A program made the position numbers and the translations under genes. The notes under the pieces were generated by a model, which saw only the letters and a list, made by a program, of their open reading frames with translations, was not told the DNA's origin and did not search any database. This document shows, one piece after another, positions 43,845 through 55,023 of a stretch of DNA of 64,000 bases. Each line of letters starts with the position of its first letter. Positions within the stretch are counted from its first letter, which is position 1. Source of the DNA: DATIYF01 sp035517775 (GTDB lineage Bacteria > Acidobacteriota > Terriglobia > Terriglobales > Acidobacteriaceae); assembly GCA_035517775.1 (NCBI GenBank), contig DATIYF010000105.1, positions 1-64,000 on the forward strand, given 5' to 3'.

Positions 43845-43974
43845 CAGCTCTTAATCTCCGGGCCGGCTTGGCGGCTTTCCTTTATATCCGAAGCCGTCAC
43901 AATCCGAAAGGTCGACTTTGCGGATGTGGATACGTAACGCGCCCCATATTTTGTTCCCTGATGTTTTGTAATGG

Positions 43975-44060
43975 GCGGGAGAATGACAACCGCGAAGGAA
44001 CACGAAGACTGAATGGCTGGCGGCCTTGTGCGGTTTCGCGCGGCACTCTTCGTGTCTTAA
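43975..44060. repeat. Possible dispersed repeat between ABC and galK genes
   Basis: ACACGAAGA near 43999-44007 and TCTTCGTGT near 44048-44056 form an inverted pair. The phrase GAAGGAACACGAAGA resembles interspersed repeats common in soil bacteria. No gene is seen in the 43845-44098 gap. Confidence 0.3.
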
Positions 44061-44098
44061 GCGGAATGCATACAGCCGAGAGGCTCCGGGGGGCTCTG

Positions 44099-45256
44099 TT
44101 ACCGCATGCTTTCGGCGCTGGCCCCGTCAGCGGCTGAACACACATAAACATCGGGCGAGATTCCCGTCTTCGAGCGGTAACGTTCCGCAATCTGCTCGGC
44201 GAATCTATCGGCCTCCGCAGCATTCACCAGATTGACGGTGCATCCCCCAAAGCCGCCGCCGGTCATGCGCCCTCCCCAATAGCCGGGAAGGCCTTCGGCG
44301 ACCTCAGTCATGATATCGAGCTCGCGGCAGCTCACCTCGTATAAGTCGCGCAAGCTGCGGTGAGACTGGCGCATTAACTCACCTAGCCTTGCCAGTTCTC
44401 CCGCCTGCAGCAGGCGGCCGCTTTCGAGGACGCGTCGGTTTTCGCACACTACGTGCAGGCAACGCTGGTAAATGACCGGGGGAAGAGCCTGGCGGTGTTC
44501 TTCCAGTTGCTGCAAGGAGACGTCGCGCAAAGCTTCTATCTTGGGATACCACTGCGAGAGAATTCGCACACCCTGCTCGCACTCCTCACGGCGGCGATTG
44601 TATTCGCCACCCGCCAGCTCGTGCTTTACCTTGGTGTTGCAGATGACGATCTGTACCTGACCGGGGACCGGGACCAGGCCGAATTCCAGCGACCGGCAAT
44701 CGAGCAGCAGCGCGTGGCCGGTTTTGCCGAGGCAGGCGACGAACTGATCCATGATGCCCACGCGCGCGCCCACGAAGTTGTTCTCAGCCGATTGGCAGAG
44801 GAGCGCCACTTCCCGGGCCGGAAGCTGAATACGGTGGCGCGCCAGAAAGGCCAGGGCGCTGGCGACCTCGAGCGCGGCAGAAGAGCTAAGCCCCGCCCCA
44901 ATCGGCACTTCGCCGTGAATCAGCAGATTTGAACCTTGCAGCGAATGGCCCATCTTCCGCAAAACGGTGGCCACCCCCAAAACGTAATCGCACCACTTCC
45001 CGAGCGGCTTGCTGGGAAGGCCGGTCAGGTCGAATTCGAATTCACCAGGCAGTTCGGTGGATCGCAGCCGAAGCTTCTGATCGTCGCGCGGCGCAATAGC
45101 CGCCCAGGTCCGGAAACCTAAGGCACAGGGCATAACGAAACCCTGGTTGTAATCGGTGTGCTCGCCAATCAGGTTGACCCGGCCCGGTGCGCTGCAGATC
45201 GCGGGCGCCTGACCGAAGGCGCTTTCAAACTGGCGAGCCAGATCGGCTGAGTTCAT
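44099..45256 (-). CDS. galK: Galactokinase
   Basis: A 385-residue GHMP kinase of the Leloir pathway that phosphorylates alpha-D-galactose at C1. It shows the galactokinase signature PGRVNLIGEHTDYNQGFVMP near residue 24-43, the GHMP ATP motif GAGLSSSAALEVASAL near 117-132, the catalytic Asp in RVGIMDQFV near 166-174, and the C-terminal GGRMTGGGFGGCTVNLV near 335-350. The inner ATG at 45256 is used. It is divergent from galT, 133 bases apart, and the two probably share a regulatory region. Confidence 0.96.
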   Translation of the reverse strand: MNSADLARQFESAFGQAPAICSAPGRVNLIGEHTDYNQGFVMPCALGFRTWAAIAPRDDQKLRLRSTELPGEFEFDLTGLPSKPLGKWCDYVLGVATVLRKMGHSLQGSNLLIHGEVPIGAGLSSSAALEVASALAFLARHRIQLPAREVALLCQSAENNFVGARVGIMDQFVACLGKTGHALLLDCRSLEFGLVPVPGQVQIVICNTKVKHELAGGEYNRRREECEQGVRILSQWYPKIEALRDVSLQQLEEHRQALPPVIYQRCLHVVCENRRVLESGRLLQAGELARLGELMRQSHRSLRDLYEVSCRELDIMTEVAEGLPGYWGGRMTGGGFGGCTVNLVNAAEADRFAEQIAERYRSKTGISPDVYVCSAADGASAESMR

Positions 45257-45389
45257 TCTCGAAGGCCTTCTCCCCGGTAGAGAATCCGCAATAGTGTAGT
45301 CCACGATTACTGGCGCCGCGAATGCCGGCATGCGCCGCTTGTCGGGGCACTGCTGCGCGTCTTACACTCCATGCCGAGGCAACCGCGGC

Positions 45390-46415
45390 TTGAAGATTAC
45401 GGAAGACTCCCACCGAAGGTTCAATCCTCTGACCAGAGAATGGGTGCTGGTCTCTCCGCATCGCGCCTTGCGGCCGTGGCAAGGCCAGACGGAGAAGCCG
45501 GCGGTCCGTGCCCAGCCCCCATACGACCCCGAATGCTATCTGTGCCCGGGAAACGCCCGCGCGGGCGGACAACGCAATCCGGCCTACACCGGCACCTTCG
45601 TTTTCGACAACGACTTTGCGGCGCTCAAACCCAACGTTGACCGGCAGCGCCTGGATATTGGCGGCAAAAGCCTGCTGGTGGCCGAGGGCGAAGCCGGAAT
45701 CTGCCGTGTGATTTGCTTTCTGCCGCGCCACGACCTGACATTAGCAACCATGCAAGCCCCTGAGATCGAGGCTGTGGTGCGGGTGTGGAAAGAGCAGTTC
45801 CGCGAGCTCGGCGCCATGCCCCGGATCAGCCACGTGCAGATTTTTGAAAATCGCGGGGCCATGATGGGCGCCAGCAATCCGCATCCCCACTGCCAGATAT
45901 GGGCAACAGCTTCGATTCCGGAGCAGGTGGCAAAGGAATGCGCAGCGCAAAAACAGTACTTGGCGGAGCGAAAAACGTGCCTGCTGTGCGATTACTCGGC
46001 CCTTGAACAGGAGCAGAAGGTCCGCGTGGTCAGCGCCAATGATGATTTTTTGGCTGTGGTTCCTTTCTGGGCCATATGGCCGTTTGAAGTGCTGCTTCTC
46101 AGCCGGCGGCATTGGGGAAGTTTTCTCGACTTCAACGATCAGGAAGTCTCCTCTTTGAGCCTGATTCTCAAGCAAGTCACCGGCCTCTACGATCGCGTCT
46201 TTGACGTTCCATTTCCCTACTCGATGGGTTTTCACCAGTCGCCCAGCGACGGCAAAGCGCACCCCGAGTGGCATTTCCACGTCCACTTCTATCCTCCGCT
46301 GCTGCGCTCGGCGACGGTGCGCAAATTCATGGTCGGATTTGAAATGCTGGGCACGCCCCAGCGCGACATCACGCCCGAAATGGCGGCCGAGCGATTGCAA
46401 TCGCTGGCAGATTGA
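45390..46415 (+). CDS. galT: Galactose-1-phosphate uridylyltransferase
   Basis: It transfers UMP from UDP-glucose to galactose 1-phosphate. The HIT-type active site is ASNPHPHCQIWA near residue 153 (His-Pro-His). FNPLTREWVLVSPHRALRPWQG is the conserved N-terminus, CYLCPGN supplies cysteine zinc ligands near 45-50, and GFHQSP and EWHFHVHFYPPLLRS near 282-303 hold the second metal/structural His cluster. The TTG at 45390 is preferred because the family begins near here; the frame is open upstream to an ATG at 45330. The first 20 residues from that ATG look unrelated. GH31 follows 31 bases downstream. Confidence 0.93.
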   Translation: MKITEDSHRRFNPLTREWVLVSPHRALRPWQGQTEKPAVRAQPPYDPECYLCPGNARAGGQRNPAYTGTFVFDNDFAALKPNVDRQRLDIGGKSLLVAEGEAGICRVICFLPRHDLTLATMQAPEIEAVVRVWKEQFRELGAMPRISHVQIFENRGAMMGASNPHPHCQIWATASIPEQVAKECAAQKQYLAERKTCLLCDYSALEQEQKVRVVSANDDFLAVVPFWAIWPFEVLLLSRRHWGSFLDFNDQEVSSLSLILKQVTGLYDRVFDVPFPYSMGFHQSPSDGKAHPEWHFHVHFYPPLLRSATVRKFMVGFEMLGTPQRDITPEMAAERLQSLAD

Positions 46416-46446
46416 TGGTACAGAAATGGCTTCCGGGGGCATGCCG

Positions 46447-48789
46447 ATGAAATTTGTACTTCGCCTTTTCCTGCTTCTGTGCCTTTCCTTCGCGTTGGTA
46501 ACGACCGCTGCCGCGCAGTGGAATGCTCTCAATCCGGTGACCGCGGTCAAACAATTGCCCGATGGCGTGCTTTTCACCCGGCAGACCGGCGTCATGAAGT
46601 TGCAGATTTGCAGCCCGGGCATGGTTCGTGTGCTTTATTCGCCGACGGGGTCCTTTCCCAGCCGGCCGGATTACGTAGTGATCAAGATGACCTGGCCGGC
46701 GGCGAAGTGGGAGCTGCAATCAGGCGGCGATGCAGACACGATTACAACTTCGAAATTAAAGATCACCGTCCTGCGCAAAGATGGCAGCGTCACTTTTTAT
46801 GACGCGGCGGGCAAGCAGCTTTTTCAACAGAGCGAGATTTCCATGCATCCCGCCACAGTCAACGGCGAGAATACCTATCACTCGGAGCTGTATTCCAAGC
46901 TCTGGGGTTCGTATGAGGCGTTCTACGGCCTGGGCCAGCACCAGGCAGGGGTATGGAATTACCGCGGCGAGGCAGTGGACCTTTCCCAGGACAACACCAA
47001 CATCAGCATTCCGTTTTTCGTTTCTACCAATGGATACGGCATTTTCTGGAACAACACTTCCCGCAGCCGGTTCAACAACCGCTTTCTGAACGCGCTTTAC
47101 CTCAGCTCTGAGGTTGCCGAGGATATTGATTACTACTTCCTTTATGGCCCTGACTTCGATCAGGTGATCGCGGGGTACCGCGAGCTGACCGGCGCGCCGC
47201 CATTGTTCGGCAAGTGGGCTTACGGCTTCTGGCAGTGCAAGAACCGCTACAGCACCCAGCAGGAAATGCTTTCGGTCGCCAGCAAATACCGTGAGCTTCA
47301 CATTCCCGTGGATGACATTGTGCAGGACTGGTTCTGGTGGAACATCATGGGCGAGCCGACCTTTGACAAGTCGCGCTATCCCGATCCCAAGGGCATGTTC
47401 GACACGCTGCACGAAGAACATTTTCACGTGATGATCTCGGTCTGGCCGTTTTTCCGGCCGGGATCGAAGACCTACGAAGACATGGATAGGCGCGGCTTTT
47501 TCATTGCGAAGACGAAAGTTGCGGGCTTTCATCCCGCCGGCCAGGCGCTCTATGACGCCTTCAATCCCGAGGCGCGCAAGTATTACTGGAACCTGATGGA
47601 CCAGGCCTTGTTCAAGATCGGCGCTGACGCCTGGTGGCTAGATACCGACGAGCCGGAAACCGAAGACCGGCAAACCAACATTCTGGTGACCAACAAGACC
47701 GCGCTTGGCAGCGGCGCCCGCTACGCCGATATGTTTCCCCTTATGCACACCGCCGGAGTGTACGAAGGCCAGCGCAGCGCGAGCGATCAGCGGCGTGTAT
47801 TCATCCTCTCGCGCTCGGCTTTTGCCGGCGAGCAGCGCAATGCCGCCGCCGTCTGGTCGGGAGACATTGACGGCGACTGGGTCTTCTTCAGGAAGCAGAT
47901 TCCCGCGGGATTGAATTACTCACTCTCGGGCCTGCCATACTGGACTACCGACATTGGCGGCTTCGTCTCTGGATTTCCCAACGACCCGGCTTATCGGGAA
48001 CTATTCGTCCGCTGGTTTCAGTTCGGGGTCTTCAATCCTATTCTGCGGGTGCACGGCACGCGAGACCCGAATGAGAATGAGCTTTGGTCCTACGGACCCG
48101 ATGCCCAGAAAATTCTGGTCAAATTCGATAGCCTGCGCTACCGCCTGCTGCCCTACATCTATTCGCTGGCATGGATGACCACCAGCCAGGGCTACACCCC
48201 CATGCGCGGGCTGGTGATGGATTTTCGCAGCGACGCACGCGCCGCGAACGTTGGTGACCAGTTCATGTTCGGCCCGGCACTCATGGTTAACCCTGTGACG
48301 GAGCCCTCAGTTTCCACCCGCCCCGTCTATTTACCCGAGGCAAAGTGGTACGACTTCTGGAGCGGCGTGACCGTGGACGGCCCAACCACTCTGAACGCCA
48401 TTGCTCCTCTGGACCGGCTGCCGTTGTACATTCGCGCCGGATCCGTTCTGCCGCTCGGCCCCGAGATGGAATGGTCCACGCAGAAACCGGAAGATCCCAT
48501 CGAGCTGCGCATTTACCGCGGCGAGGATGGCGATTTCACTCTCTACGAAGACGAAAACGACAACTACGATTACGAACGAGGTGTGTACGCCACGATTCCC
48601 TTCCACTGGGATGACGCCAAGCGGATGCTTACCATCGGCGAGCGCGAAGGGCAATTCCCCGGCATGCTGGAAACGCGTACGTTTGACGTGGTGCTCGTGA
48701 ACGAAGATCACGGCGTCGGGGTGACTCCTACTGGCCGGCCGGACAAAGTTCTGCAGTACTCGGGCAAACCGATCACCGCGAGATTTTAG
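46447..48789 (+). CDS. GH31 glycoside hydrolase, alpha-xylosidase-like
   Basis: A 780-residue secreted enzyme. The signal peptide is MKFVLRLFLLLCLSFALVTTAAA. The GH31 N-terminal region includes FYGLGQHQAG near 160. The catalytic region carries WWLDTDEPE near 395-403, the nucleophile-Asp block typical of bacterial alpha-xylosidases, and a later RSAFAGEQRNAAAVWSGDIDGDW near 455-478 with the acid/base Asp. A C-terminal beta-domain contains YTPMRGLVMDF and LPLYIRAGSVLP. It probably cleaves alpha-xylose from xyloglucan-type oligosaccharides. The next gene starts 27 bases on. Confidence 0.9.
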   Translation: MKFVLRLFLLLCLSFALVTTAAAQWNALNPVTAVKQLPDGVLFTRQTGVMKLQICSPGMVRVLYSPTGSFPSRPDYVVIKMTWPAAKWELQSGGDADTITTSKLKITVLRKDGSVTFYDAAGKQLFQQSEISMHPATVNGENTYHSELYSKLWGSYEAFYGLGQHQAGVWNYRGEAVDLSQDNTNISIPFFVSTNGYGIFWNNTSRSRFNNRFLNALYLSSEVAEDIDYYFLYGPDFDQVIAGYRELTGAPPLFGKWAYGFWQCKNRYSTQQEMLSVASKYRELHIPVDDIVQDWFWWNIMGEPTFDKSRYPDPKGMFDTLHEEHFHVMISVWPFFRPGSKTYEDMDRRGFFIAKTKVAGFHPAGQALYDAFNPEARKYYWNLMDQALFKIGADAWWLDTDEPETEDRQTNILVTNKTALGSGARYADMFPLMHTAGVYEGQRSASDQRRVFILSRSAFAGEQRNAAAVWSGDIDGDWVFFRKQIPAGLNYSLSGLPYWTTDIGGFVSGFPNDPAYRELFVRWFQFGVFNPILRVHGTRDPNENELWSYGPDAQKILVKFDSLRYRLLPYIYSLAWMTTSQGYTPMRGLVMDFRSDARAANVGDQFMFGPALMVNPVTEPSVSTRPVYLPEAKWYDFWSGVTVDGPTTLNAIAPLDRLPLYIRAGSVLPLGPEMEWSTQKPEDPIELRIYRGEDGDFTLYEDENDNYDYERGVYATIPFHWDDAKRMLTIGEREGQFPGMLETRTFDVVLVNEDHGVGVTPTGRPDKVLQYSGKPITARF

Positions 48790-48815
48790 AAAATCCAGCG
48801 CTTCCGCTAAACTGG

Positions 48816-51800
48816 ATGGAGACACTGGGGATAAGACCATTGCGCAAATTCGCCCCGCGCCTGTACCGTTCTTCCGTCATATTTGTGCTTCTTGTGGTCG
48901 CCGCCTCAGCGGCCGCGCAATCCGTCTCGCCTGACCTCTTCAATGGCCTCAAATGGCGCCTGATTGGCCCCTTCCGCGCCGGACGCGTGGTTGCCGTGGC
49001 CGGCGTGCCGGGAGACTCGACTACCTTTTATTTCGGCGGGGTGGATGGCGGTGTCTGGAAGACCAGCGACGCAGGCACAGTGTGGCAGCCTATCTTTGAC
49101 CGCCAGCCCGCCGGTTCGATTGGCGCCATTGAAGTTTCGCCCTCAGATCCGAAAATCGTCTATGTCGGGACCGGCGAATCCGACATTCGTTCCGATCTTG
49201 CTTCCGGTAACGGGGTTTACAAGTCGTCCGATGCTGGCCAGACCTGGCAACACGTGGGACTCGAAGACAGCCGGCAGATCAGCCGCATCGTAGTAGATCC
49301 GCAGAACCCCAACGTCGTTTACGTGGGCGCTTTGGGTCATGCCTATGGCCCCAATGAGCAGCGCGGCGTTTTCAAGTCGGTGGACGGAGGAGCGCAGTGG
49401 GCCAAGGCTCTCGATCTGGGGCCGGAAACCGGCATTTCTGACCTGGCCATTTGCCCCAGCAATCCGAAGCTGCTCTTCGCCGGGGCATGGCAGACGCATC
49501 GTCCACCGTGGAGCACCTATGCGCCTATTGACGGCCCAGGCAGCGGGCTTTACCGCTCCCAGGACGGCGGCAAAACCTGGCAGCGCCTCAGTGGCAGCAG
49601 CTTGCCCGCAGGTAACTGGGGCCGGGTCGGTGTGGCCGTAGCTTCAGACGGCCGCCGCGTATACGCGCTGATCGAGGCAAAGTACGCCGGCCTTTACCGT
49701 TCTGACGACGGCGGAAATACCTGGAACTTGGCCAATTCCGATCCGCGCCTTACCAGCCGGGCATGGTATTTCAACAGCCTCACGGTTGATCCGAACCATC
49801 CCGATGTAATTTATGTCCCCAATGTCGCCCTGTATCGCTCCGAAGACGGTGGCAAGACCATTTCGATTGTGCGGGGTGCACCCGGCGGCGACGATTACCA
49901 CCAGATTTGGGTTGATCCGAAGAACTCCTCCAGCATGGTGCTGGGCACCGACCAGGGAACCACCATCAGCCTGGACCGCGGCCAGACCTGGAGCACCTGG
50001 TATAACCAGCCCACGGCCCAGCTATACCACGTGATTACCGACGACGAATTTCCCTACGTGGTTTATGGCGCGCAGCAAGACAGCGGCAGCGCGGCTGTGT
50101 TCAGCCGTACCGATCATGGGCAGATCACGCCGCGCGATTGGTTTCCCTCCGGCCCCAGCGAAAGCGGATATATGGCGCCCGACCCTCACGATCCCAACAT
50201 CATTTACGTGAGCGGGACGTACGGAACGGTGGACCGCTTCAACCGCCGCACCGGCCTCAGCCAGAGCGTTTCGCCATGGCCGACGCAGGAATTCGGCTCG
50301 CAGATCAATCGCCGAAAATATCGCGCGACCTGGACCCCAGTTCTGCTGTTCTCCCCGGCGGATCAGAAGACCTTATACCTGGGAACGCAATACGTGATGA
50401 AAACCCTGGATGGCGGCTTGCACTGGGAAACCATCAGCCCTGACCTGACCGGTGCCGAGGAGCATTCGGAGGACAAGAAACCGCCCGCACCGCCGACGAT
50501 CGAAAACACTAAACAGGCCGGTTATGGGGTGGTATTCACCATCGCGCCTTCGGCGCTGAACCGGAATCTGATCTGGGCGGGGAGCGATACCGGGCTGATT
50601 CACATTACTCGCGATGGCGGAAGGACCTGGCAGGATGTTACGCCCAAGGGCTTGGGTGTTTGGAGCAAGATTTCCCTGATCGACGCTTCGCGCTTTGACC
50701 CAGCGGTGGCTTACGCCGCCGTAGATCGTCATCGCCTTGACGATCAGCAACCTTACATTTACCGAACCCGCGATTACGGCGCGACATGGCAGTCCATCAC
50801 CCAAGGCATCGCGAGCTCGTGCTTCTTGCGGGCGGTTCGGGAGGATCCTCAGGCCAGAGGATTGCTTTTTGCCGGAACGGAATGCGGAGTTTACGTATCA
50901 TTCGACGACGGCAATAACTGGCAGTCTTTGCAGCTGAATCTGCCCGTCAGTTCGGTTCGCGATCTCACTATTCACGGCGATGACCTGGTGATCGCTACGC
51001 ACGGCAGGTCGTTCTGGATCCTCGATGACATTGCTTCTTTGCGCCAGATGGGGGAAGCGGCAAAGGCGAAGACCGCGTGGCTCTACCATCCCGCGACTGC
51101 AATCCGCGTGGATAACGACACCTTCCCCGGCACGCCTCTACCCCCCGAGGAACCTACAGCCAAGAACCCGCCCGACGGCGCGCTGATTGATTACGTTCTC
51201 AAATCTCCGGCAAAGGAAGCGGTTCTGGAGATCTTCGACGCGCAGCACAATCTGGTGCACAGGTTCTCCTCTGAGGACCACGTCGCGACCAGGCACGTTC
51301 CGCTTCCGGTGGCGGAACGCTGGTTTCCCGAGCCGCAACGACTGGAAACCACGCCGGGAATGCATCGCTTCGTGTGGGACTTTACCTGGAAGAACTCTGG
51401 CGGACCGAACGCGGATGAAGAAGCCGAGTATCGGAATCCGCGGGGACCGGAGGCGGTGCCTGGCGTGTATGACGTGCGCCTCACGGTAGATGGCAAGACA
51501 CAGAACCAGCCGCTGCGGTTGGTCATGGATCCCCGCTCGCCGGCCACCGCCGAAACCCTCGCAGAACAACAGCGATGGGGCCGCCAGATATTTGCGCAAA
51601 CCATGGAAGCTCGGCGCGCCCTGGCGGAGATGAACTCGGTGCAGAAGCAACTGGCGGACGCGCAGCAGAAACTCGGCGCGAAACACAGCGATCTGAAGCC
51701 GCCGCTGATGGAAGCTCAATCTGAGATCAGCAGCATTCTGGGCGAGCAGGCAGCATCCGAGCATTCTGCAGGTTTGCAAAGCGCCTATTACGGCATTGCC

Positions 51801-52022
51801 TCGGCGTTGCAGGTGGTCGAGAGCGGTGACCGCGCCGTGCCTTCCCAGGCCATTGCCCTGTATCAGGAATCTGACGAACAGGTGAAAGCCAGAATCGCCG
51901 AATGGGCAACCTTCAAAAAGACGAAACTGCCTGTACTCGACCAGCGACTCCACCAGGCCAATCTGGCTCCAGTTGCCATTTCAGAGATCGAGCAGGAAGT
52001 GGAATTCCTCATGACGCGCTAG
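48816..52022 (+). CDS. VPS10/sortilin-like BNR-repeat secreted protein
   Basis: A 1068-residue exported protein with a signal region (YRSSVIFVLLVVAASAAAQ). It has a beta-propeller of BNR/Asp-box repeats: GVWKTSDAGTVW, GVYKSSDAGQTWQH, GVFKSVDGGAQW, GLYRSQDGGKTW, GLYRSDDGGNTW, SLDRGQTWSTW, HITRDGGRTWQDV and YVSFDDGNNWQSL. A FlgD-like/beta domain follows (VLEIFDAQHNLVHRFSS, GMHRFVWDFTW), then a helical tail. These are often called glycosyl hydrolases, but catalytic residues are not established; a binding or scaffold role is equally likely. Start at ATG 48816; TTG 48840 is an alternative. Confidence 0.85.
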   Translation: METLGIRPLRKFAPRLYRSSVIFVLLVVAASAAAQSVSPDLFNGLKWRLIGPFRAGRVVAVAGVPGDSTTFYFGGVDGGVWKTSDAGTVWQPIFDRQPAGSIGAIEVSPSDPKIVYVGTGESDIRSDLASGNGVYKSSDAGQTWQHVGLEDSRQISRIVVDPQNPNVVYVGALGHAYGPNEQRGVFKSVDGGAQWAKALDLGPETGISDLAICPSNPKLLFAGAWQTHRPPWSTYAPIDGPGSGLYRSQDGGKTWQRLSGSSLPAGNWGRVGVAVASDGRRVYALIEAKYAGLYRSDDGGNTWNLANSDPRLTSRAWYFNSLTVDPNHPDVIYVPNVALYRSEDGGKTISIVRGAPGGDDYHQIWVDPKNSSSMVLGTDQGTTISLDRGQTWSTWYNQPTAQLYHVITDDEFPYVVYGAQQDSGSAAVFSRTDHGQITPRDWFPSGPSESGYMAPDPHDPNIIYVSGTYGTVDRFNRRTGLSQSVSPWPTQEFGSQINRRKYRATWTPVLLFSPADQKTLYLGTQYVMKTLDGGLHWETISPDLTGAEEHSEDKKPPAPPTIENTKQAGYGVVFTIAPSALNRNLIWAGSDTGLIHITRDGGRTWQDVTPKGLGVWSKISLIDASRFDPAVAYAAVDRHRLDDQQPYIYRTRDYGATWQSITQGIASSCFLRAVREDPQARGLLFAGTECGVYVSFDDGNNWQSLQLNLPVSSVRDLTIHGDDLVIATHGRSFWILDDIASLRQMGEAAKAKTAWLYHPATAIRVDNDTFPGTPLPPEEPTAKNPPDGALIDYVLKSPAKEAVLEIFDAQHNLVHRFSSEDHVATRHVPLPVAERWFPEPQRLETTPGMHRFVWDFTWKNSGGPNADEEAEYRNPRGPEAVPGVYDVRLTVDGKTQNQPLRLVMDPRSPATAETLAEQQRWGRQIFAQTMEARRALAEMNSVQKQLADAQQKLGAKHSDLKPPLMEAQSEISSILGEQAASEHSAGLQSAYYGIASALQVVESGDRAVPSQAIALYQESDEQVKARIAEWATFKKTKLPVLDQRLHQANLAPVAISEIEQEVEFLMTR

Positions 52023-52033
52023 AATCCTCAACT

Positions 52034-53431
52034 ATGCGATATCAACTCGCAGTCTTGCTGTTCTTGTCATTTCCATGTGCCGTGTTGGCTGCGGCCCAGA
52101 CCGCGACCATGCGGCTCGATTATTCCCACACCGGCAATGCCACCCAGGAAATGTTCAGCGTGGATCGGGTTGTGATCGAGCCGCTGCCATGGCCGGGAAA
52201 TATGGCGCAGGCGATTGACGACAGCCGTCTGGGCTCATACTTCTTCGAGGTGCGTGATTCGGCCAGCGGCAAACTTCTCTACTCGCGCGGCTTCAATTCG
52301 ATTTACGGCGAATGGGTCACCACCGACGAAGCCAAGACGATGAACCGAACATTTTCCGAGTCTCTTCGCTTCCCTGCCCCCACGGCGCCGGTGAAAATCA
52401 TCCTCAAAGAGCGCAAAAACGACGCCTTTCAAGATGTCTGGACGGCCGCCATTGACCCTAAAGATAAATTCATTGATACCGCAAAGCCGCCTTCACCCGG
52501 TCCGCTGATCACAATTCAGAAGATGGGGCCGTCGCCCGACAAGGTTGATTTGCTGATCCTGGGCGACGGGTACACCCGCGCCGAGCGCAAGAAGTTCGAG
52601 AAAGACGCCCGCCGCTTTGTGGAGATTTTGTTTTCGACTTCGCCCTTCCGCGAGCACCGGGCGCAGTTCAACGTCTGGGGACTTTGCCCGGCGGCAGCGG
52701 AATCCGGCATCTCGCGCCCTTCCACCGGCGTTCATCACCGTTCGCCGCTGGGCGCAAGCTACGACACCTTCGACAGCGAGCGCTACATCCTGACCACCGA
52801 CAACCGCGATCTGCGCGATATCGCCTCTTATGCGCCATACGAGTTCATCGAAATTCTGAGTAATAGCAAGACTTACGGCGGCGGCGGAATTTTCAACCTT
52901 TATGCCACCGTGGCCGCCGATAGCCACTGGGCGCCATATGTATTCGTCCACGAGTTCGGCCATCACTTCGCCGGGCTGGCGGATGAGTACTATACCTCCG
53001 ACGTCGCCTATCAGCCGCCGACCAAGAAAACCGAGCCCTGGGAGCCGAACGTCACGGCGCTGCTCGATCCTCACGACCTCAAGTGGCAAGACCTGGTGGT
53101 GCAAGGCACGCCCATTCCCACCCCCTGGAAAAAAGTAGAGTTTGAGGCCTTCGAGCGCCAAATACAGGCGGAGCGCAGGAAGCTGCGGGCCGAGAACCAG
53201 CCGGAATCTGAAATGGATGCCCTTTTTGAGAGAGAAAAACTTCAGGAAGACAAACTGCTCGCCACAGACAAGTACTCAGAGGATGTAGGCGCGTTCGAGG
53301 GGGCGAACTACGAGGCGCAGGGCTACTACCGGCCGCAGGAAAACTGCATCATGTTCACGCGCTACGACAAGTTCTGCGCCGTCTGCCGGCGGGCCATCGA
53401 GCGCATCATCGCCATGTACTCCAGCCACTAA
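52034..53431 (+). CDS. M64-family metallopeptidase (IgA-peptidase-like)
   Basis: A 465-residue secreted protein with a signal sequence (YQLAVLLFLSFPCAVLAAAQ). The peptidase unit begins with VDLLILGDGYTRAERKKFEKDARRFVEILFSTSPF near 175, and the zinc site is YVFVHEFGHHFAGLADEYYT near 303-322, with HExxH plus GLADEY as in M64. The N-terminal half is a beta-rich domain also seen in M64 proteins. The C-terminus contains EGANYEAQGYYRPQENCIMF, YDKFCAVCRRAIERII. The IgA label comes from family naming and does not imply that host antibodies are the substrate. The VPS10-like gene ends 11 bases upstream. Confidence 0.92.
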   Translation: MRYQLAVLLFLSFPCAVLAAAQTATMRLDYSHTGNATQEMFSVDRVVIEPLPWPGNMAQAIDDSRLGSYFFEVRDSASGKLLYSRGFNSIYGEWVTTDEAKTMNRTFSESLRFPAPTAPVKIILKERKNDAFQDVWTAAIDPKDKFIDTAKPPSPGPLITIQKMGPSPDKVDLLILGDGYTRAERKKFEKDARRFVEILFSTSPFREHRAQFNVWGLCPAAAESGISRPSTGVHHRSPLGASYDTFDSERYILTTDNRDLRDIASYAPYEFIEILSNSKTYGGGGIFNLYATVAADSHWAPYVFVHEFGHHFAGLADEYYTSDVAYQPPTKKTEPWEPNVTALLDPHDLKWQDLVVQGTPIPTPWKKVEFEAFERQIQAERRKLRAENQPESEMDALFEREKLQEDKLLATDKYSEDVGAFEGANYEAQGYYRPQENCIMFTRYDKFCAVCRRAIERIIAMYSSH

Positions 53432-53441
53432 GCCGGAGTTC

Positions 53442-54752
<1,311 letters not shown>

Positions 54753-54870
54753 CGAGTTGTCCTCCTTACGGCCCGCTCGCCGCTTTGCGGGCAAGGCCTC
54801 CTCCCTGCAACCTCAATCTCAAGAATCTGTCTCGTGCGCTTCCCGCACGATGCCAAAGGTCACGATTGCA

Positions 54871-54886
54871 TGTGATCGTCATCACA
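54871..54886. promoter_or_regulatory. CRP/FNR-type operator, perfect palindrome
   Basis: TGTGATCGTCATCACA matches TGTGA-N6-TCACA exactly. It lies 119 bases upstream of gltA and 138 bases before the cytochrome/sorbosone dehydrogenase gene, so it could serve either divergent promoter. Confidence 0.65.
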
Positions 54887-55023
54887 GGGCTCTTGGCACC
54901 GAGCCCGTAGCATCCCGTACCTGTCACGGATCGGCTTAGAACTGATGAACCTAAGGCGGCGTCTGAGTCATCCAATCGAGCGTCGCAAAACTTTGGGCGG
55001 CATGGTCCGCGGAGGGAACTTCT

